A stretch of 64,000 nucleotides of DNA from Siphonodentalium dalli (lineage: Eukaryota > Mollusca > Scaphopoda > Gadilida > Siphonodentaliidae): positions 174,307,692 through 174,371,691 of the forward strand of contig CP136061.1 in the NCBI GenBank assembly GCA_032622095.1, read 5' to 3'. The notes beneath the pieces were generated by a model that saw only the letters and a program-made list of their open reading frames with translations, was not told the origin of the DNA and ran no database searches. Both the position numbers and the translations under genes were made by a program. This document shows positions 58,906 to 64,000 of the stretch, piece by piece (the first letter of the stretch is position 1; every line of letters starts with the position of its first letter).

Positions 58906-59334
58906 TTAAGTCATTCGTCGTATTTGACCCGGAACTCTGCTGAAGGTTAGGCTATTCAGCCTATTGCGTCGAATTACAAAATCGCGTTTTGAATGTCTCT
59001 CTTTTCCCGCACGATAAAAAGAGGTCTTCGCACGAACCAAAAATGATAAAACTTCCCAATTATAAGTGAAAATACCCAAATGAAGGAGTCTATGTAGGTC
59101 CCGAAGGAGTCTATAGACTCTTTGATGTAGATTTCTGATGGAGAAAATGTAGGTCGATCTATTTTTGTCATAACTCTGACGAATTTTGACCTGGGAGAAA
59201 AAATCGAAATCGAGGCCAACTACGAGCATGCCAGTTTTAAATATAGAAACAGGGAATCCTGACAAATGGCGATATCGGAGACAAACAAATAAACGAAAAC
59301 AACACATAAAATAAACATAGCAAAAACGCGGCAC
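58906..59334 (-). other. 142-codon open frame in the extra segment of repeat F
   Basis: This is an open frame on the minus strand with a Phe/Arg/Tyr-rich product and no motif, homologue or regulatory context that I recognise. It lies in the part of repeat F copy 2 that copy 1 lacks. It contains an internal DNA duplication (CCGAAGGAGTCTATAGACTC-like). It is most likely non-coding. Confidence 0.2.
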
Positions 59335-59397
59335 AGTAAAAATGTCAGAACGCCACGAGGTTTTACGTCGTTTTTGGTGACGTCATGGAGTGTGACA

Positions 59398-59422
59398 CCA
59401 AGCTACCAAGCTACCAAGCTAC
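59398..59422 (+). repeat. CTACCAAG triplicate
   Basis: Three tandem copies of an 8-base CTACCAAG unit lie in repeat F copy 2. Confidence 0.8.
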
Positions 59423-59709
59423 GAATCTGTCTGATCGCCATACTGTTGCGCGAGCGCACGTAATTACAATTTTTTTTATATATATAATCTACAAAATTAG
59501 TACCAAAAATTGATGAAATATTACTTTATATATCCATCTGTTCAAGATTTCAAATACACAAGTGCAAAAGACCCTAATCGATCGGGAAAGAAATCAATAT
59601 AAAAAGTAGATATCTCCTGGTTTGACATCAAGTCAGCCCAATGTGAGTGCTTCTAAATAAAGGCACTTTTAAAGTGCCCATGCAAATATCTAAAATTCAT
59701 CTTGGGAAG

Positions 59710-59733
59710 CTTCTGTGTGTGTGTGTGTGTGCA
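59710..59733 (+). repeat. (TG)n microsatellite
   Basis: About nine to ten TG dinucleotides are followed by CATATATA. Confidence 0.85.
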
Positions 59734-60983
59734 TATATAATTACCGAGTCTAAAGTAATAGGGTACTTATATCAATGCAATATCGATAAAAACAAAGAAT
59801 ATCCCAGGTGGCACATTTGGGCACCTGCTGACGATAATGCCAATGTTTTACGGCTAAGTTAGCCCACTGCCATTTTGAAAAATTAGTGCTCGTTTTTGTG
59901 AGCATTAATGGGAAACACCACCCCTAAAACTTGAACCAATGAAATCAGTTCACACTTAAAGTCATATTATGTACATGTTCAGGTGTATGAAAAAAGCTAT
60001 TATTCAGGTGCTATGCCAACTGGAGGAATGTAAAAATCTGCCAACATCGCCGAAAATTTGAAGCAAATCAACCATACCACTCCATAGAAAACATTGTCTG
60101 AACTGCGCTCAATTGTAAATATGATCGGTGATAAACTAATGAAAACGATTTCTCCATAGAGCGTCACTGCATTTAATTAATATATAAGAATGATGGTCTG
60201 TGTTGTCAATTTGGATATAATATTTGTAAAAATTACTACTTTGAGCAAGATTATTCTCCACTTCTAGTTGATCACTCCATCGGAGTGTTTCACATCACTT
60301 TAATAAACGGTCCTAATCATCGATTTCAATGAAAACATCATTTCATAGAATCAACAAAAAGAGACCTTTGAACATGTGGTTTTGCACGAAAAATGACAAA
60401 CTTTCACAAAGCAACGTGACCTAAGTCTTTTTATGATTTTTGTAAAATCATGGTTTATATGATTCATTCACATCAAATATAAATACTTTTGGTTTAATTA
60501 TTTTATTTATCATACACATTTTGTTTTAAAAATCGTGAATTATATTTTTTTCAATCAGGACGGGAGACCATGGGTAAACAAACTTAAAGGATAAGCCTGC
60601 TGTAAATTGGCATAACCAACGTGGTGGAATTGCAAGTCATGTTTTGACTCACATGTGTGATAAAATGAAGATCAACAGTTGTTTATGGGCACATATTTAG
60701 TTAATTTTTCCATTATCGTATACAAACAACTATTCACAGATGACACTTTAAATGAGAGCATGTTTGTTGTTGCATATCTGATGATACACATGGTACATAT
60801 ATCTGTGGCCAGTGTGGGTAAACACCCAATGATATTATAATGTCAAACACCTGTTGGCTAACGTAATTACCTTCATACCTGGTGACTTGGCTCTATGATG
60901 TGGTGTAACTACAGGTGCTATTGGGAAAAGGGTTATTAATACATTTAACAATTTTTACCAGTTAGTTTTTGTTCTATTCTCAG

Positions 60984-61066
60984 GATAGATATCATGCAAG
61001 ACCTTTGTTTTGAAAGAAAACTCATTGAGAATGACATGCAGAGGTTACAGAAATTTGTTGAATATG
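60984..61066 (+). CDS. Internal exon 3 of the unrecognised host gene
   Basis: The acceptor TTTTGTTCTATTCTCAG ends at 60983 and the donor is TATG|GTGAGT at 61067. The first base G completes the AG left by the exon at 10881 to an Arg codon. The frame then reads IDIMQDLCFERKLIENDMQR and continues LQKFVEY, ending with one base of the next codon. Phase continuity across a 50-kb intron supports the join. The peptide continues the helical, charged character of the earlier exons. The next exon is not identified. A weak candidate near 61429 would end the protein after about ten residues. Confidence 0.75.
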
Positions 61067-61950
61067 GTGAGTTAATTATGTCAGCCACTGGGAGGTTTAC
61101 CCAGAATTTCATAAGTCATTATCTTTTATAGCACACAGCCAGTTGTCACCAAAATGATTTCAAGTATAAACCTTGAATATATGTATATCAGTTGGAGTTA
61201 ACGTTTCTGCATAAGAACATGTTCATAGTGCCAGAAGAATTAAAGAACTCAACTAAAGCAAATTAAATTTAATACTGTGGTTTATGAAATCTATAATACA
61301 ACCATCTTTCAATTGCAAGAAATATTTTTTGGTAAATATTTAATTTATGAGAATGACATGACATTAAATATTTATTAAATATTAAATTTATTAAATATTT
61401 AATTGGTTTATATTCGTGTTGAAATAGTCATGTTAAAATATGAAGAATGTGGTTGAAGAAAATATCAATGACAGATTTTGTTTTGTTGCTTCTTCTTTTC
61501 ATTATTTATGGTAAGAAATATCTCATTCTATTTATATAATTTGAACAAATAAATATCATTTCAAATATCTTTTGAAATATTTATGTACATTTGTAATGTT
61601 TGGATATTGTATGAATAGTGAGAAATATTATTTTAAATGATATATATAATTAAAACAATCTCTTTGCAATAAAGATTTGACCTCATAGCCTTCATCAGCT
61701 TTTATATGTATGAGCAGTTGGTTACATTTTAGGAGGACATTGTAAACACAGACAATCAATATAAAGAAATTTTGAATGGCCGTTAACATTTTATTGTGTA
61801 TGATGAGGTACTTGTGTATGCCCCAGCAATCCACAGCATTGGCAATAGTTACTCTTTGTGTTCATACCTTTCGGGACTCTTGTGTCCAACTTCCTAATCC
61901 ATGCATCATCTTTGACCAGTCTTAATTTGACATGCATGCCCCCCACACTA
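61067..61950. other. Intron after exon 3
   Basis: AT-rich, with short TTTATTAAATATTAA-type repeats around 61330-61400. No confident next exon is seen. A GTAAGAA donor-like site at about 61512 lacks a matching upstream acceptor in the right phase. Confidence 0.45.
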
Positions 61951-63135
61951 GGGCCCTGCGAACCTTAAATTTTAGGTCGAACCGAACATTGAAACCTAAT
62001 CATCGTCTCTGTTTCGAATCGAACCTCGAATCCAAACACCGACCTTGTTGTCGTAGACTCAGGATAGAGTGGACAATCAGAAATGTCAGTGGACATTATT
62101 ATAGTAAAATCAACGGTTATTTAATTAATGCCCATCTACACAGCTATAAAATAACTACACAACAAAGAATTATTTTATATTGGAGATGGGTAGTCAGTTT
62201 ATTCGTCCGCGACTTTGGTTTCAAATCTACGCATTTTGTGTTCTGATATTTTCTGTTTATGCAAGCGAATCCGATTTTTTATCGGTAAAGTATAAACATA
62301 CATGTACGTATGGTCCCAAAATCAGCACTGATCAGGTGGGGATTTTATCTTGTGAATAAATTAAGTACCCGTACGGCATATTATTATTGTAATGTCGACA
62401 CTTGGTAACTATTAACAGACTCGTCAATATAAAAACTGCGACGACAAAGATTAAAGCGTGCTGATGTCGTGTTGTAGCAATTGAGTGTCACAAGACAAAG
62501 CATACCAGGCTACATAATCATGTCAATCATTTATGCTGATAAACAATGACCACACCTTCTCACTGTGATTGGTTGAAGCTTATTGTTGACACAGAAGTGC
62601 TGCCCGGAAATACCTATTCAGTTTTCGCCAGTTTACTGGCGGAATTCAAAAAAGCTTGTTCGATCTGTATTCATCAATAATCATAACTTAAGGTCTCGTT
62701 TGTTAGGTATAATTATGGCTATTAGTAAAGTTATACAGAGACTAAAACAAACTTTGACGAGGTAGAACATTGACTGAGATAGAAATGTTATAGTTTTACT
62801 AATTAATTATCACGAATTTGACATGTCCAACCGGACCGTTTAGCGGGAACGGAATAAAGTTATGCCAAAAGACCCGTTCAAATGAAATATCACCCAGTAA
62901 TGATCAAATTAATTATGTCAAATGTAAACATAAAATCATAGTATCACACAGTTGTATATAAACCAATTAATATACGGTATATAATCAATAAACAATTCCC
63001 AGTACGCAAAATTTGCCCAATTTGCGGCACTAAAGAAAAGGTTCGATATAAATGAATCCCGTCTAAGGTTTCGAACTGGACCGAATCATCACGGGGGTTT
63101 CGAACCGAACCGAACCTCGAACGGTTCGCAGGGGA
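61951..63135. mobile_element. Inverted-repeat element with TCGAACCGAAC arrays
   Basis: GGGCCCTGCGAACC at the left is mirrored by GGTTCGCAGGGGA at the right; TA or CTA flanks both sides. Subterminal zones hold TCGAACCGAACCTCGAA-type words in opposed orientation. The interior 62190-62245 (ATTCGTCCGCGAC ... TTTCAAATCTACGCATTT) is related to 52018-52060 in the element at 50782-53346. Thus the core is shared although the ends differ. There is no transposase. Confidence 0.7.
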
Positions 63136-63185
63136 CTACCCCACATATCATTTTGCTTACATATATTGCTTTCTCATAGTTAGTT

Positions 63186-63522
63186 ATTGTCTCCCGAATT
63201 AATATTTGGGGGACTATAGAAATGGGCTCCGTTTGTCCGTCTGTCCGTTCGTCCATCCATTTGTCCGTCCATCCATCACACTTTTGAGTACCCTCATAGT
63301 GTAATCATCTCCTCCTACAGATTTCATCCCAAAGATATGAAACTTCAGAATATTTTTGCCCATATATTGAAGATGCGCAACATGTATATATATGACGGAA
63401 AAATTATTTTTTTATGGAGTTATTAACCCTTTTCGTCTTGGAAAATTTCAACATTTTTATGTTTACCCATACCATAGTATGGTAAACATAGCGTCGTTTT
63501 CCGGATTGACCACTCGTCGTTA

Positions 63523-63553
<31 letters not shown>

Positions 63554-64000
63554 GACACTTTATGTGTGGTGCGATAACTCAAAATATTTTCTATCTGATC
63601 GGAACCAAATTTTGTATATGAATGTCTCAGCAGAAAAGACAGATCGAATTCGAATATGGGTTTTATCCGACTATTTTTAACTGAGTTATGGCCCTTTTTC
63701 GAAAAAAATATTCACTCTTAAAAAAAATAAAATAGATTGAATTCCTTGCTCAATTGTAAAACAAAATTAATAACAAATATATAATAATTTTTTTTTTTTT
63801 AAATAATTAAAAACTAATTTTTTTAAAGTTAAAAAACTTTGAAACTAACTCCATTATAACTCTGCCAAGGGTACCCCGAGTAATTAATTAATTTCTTTTA
63901 AAAAAGCGGCATCGACTTGCCAAGTTGTCGGGGGACACTGTGGTTGGCTGACCTTTTATTCATATTTCCCTCAGAAATGTTTGTGCACACTGAACTTATC
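63186..64000 (+). mobile_element. Two further array-type element starts, cut by the window
   Basis: TCCCGAATTAATATTTGGGGGA-type hairpin sequence near 63192, then GTCCGTCTGTCCGTTCGTCC, looks like the left end and leader of another hairpin-led element. Inside it, near 63467, a second hairpin (TTTACCCATACCATAGTATG) and a GTCTGTCTGTCCGTCCG leader start another, with GAGTTATGGCCCT in its first unit. TGCCAAGTTGTCGGGGGACA near 63918 may be the right end of the outer one. Confidence 0.5.

Larger units (their letters stand above)
58385..60920 (+). repeat. Dispersed repeat F, copy 2
   Basis: This is the inverted counterpart of 17640-18842. It carries about 1 kb (58456-59470) absent from copy 1. It ends roughly 60 bp before the host exon at 60984, so the exon's branch-point region borders directly on repeat sequence. 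No protein domain or terminal repeat was identified. Confidence 0.65.

Noticed and set aside
61429-61512. Possible next (terminal) exon of the host gene
   Set aside because: The phase fits, but the acceptor has a poor pyrimidine tract and the frame stops after about ten codons. Evidence is too weak to annotate.

Overview
The window reads as nuclear DNA of an animal, most likely a marine invertebrate. It is AT-rich and almost free of long open frames. It has GT-AG introns and is packed with mobile elements of metazoan type: an APE-type LINE, TWA-flanked inverted-repeat elements, a piggyBac-type MITE, and 160-bp tandem arrays bounded by hairpins that recall the bivalve 'pearl'/Helentron-associated elements. 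A mollusc fits best, but other marine invertebrates carry similar repeats, so the phylum is inference. No rRNA, tRNA, CRISPR array or bacterial operon was seen.

One host gene on the + strand crosses the window. Three exons with consensus splice sites and matching codon phases lie at 4801-5102, 10881-11019 and 60984-61066. They splice into one open frame of about 174 residues, helical in appearance and of no family I recognise. The second intron, 11020-60983, is about 50 kb and is built almost entirely of transposable elements, often nested. A further exon-like block ending in a stop (33981-34223) sits inside that intron but is out of phase with the gene.

Layout: 1-2109 inverted-repeat element; 2110-2830 promoter-like block with a hammerhead-like motif; 3389-4547 inverted-repeat element with a nested hairpin; 6513-8551 first tandem-array element; 9388-10026 long hairpin element; 11084-17632 a 6.5-kb TTA-flanked element with a second one nested at 13040-15403; 17640-20440 a dispersed repeat with a third TTA-flanked end; 22158-33512 tandem-array elements, one split by a 1.37-kb element; 33588-33839 piggyBac-type MITE; 34330-40797 LINE with frameshifted ORF1 and ORF2; 41335-50714 more tandem arrays carrying a MULE-like insertion with captured exon-like sequence and a TTA-flanked insertion; 50782-53346 inverted copy of the nested element; 53600-54665 duplicated hairpins; 54933-58030 a second array family with a nested element; 58385-60920 inverted copy of the 17.6-kb repeat; 61951-63135 another inverted-repeat element; 63186-64000 the start of further array elements.

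The most notable pattern is a set of elements that share a short terminal consensus (GGGRNCWTSTCAAAAC) and 3-bp TTA/TAA target duplications. Next to the ends, each carries its own array of a different 8-12 bp motif, while unrelated-looking members share internal core sequence. Several insertions can be dated relative to each other because the empty site is present in another copy within the window.
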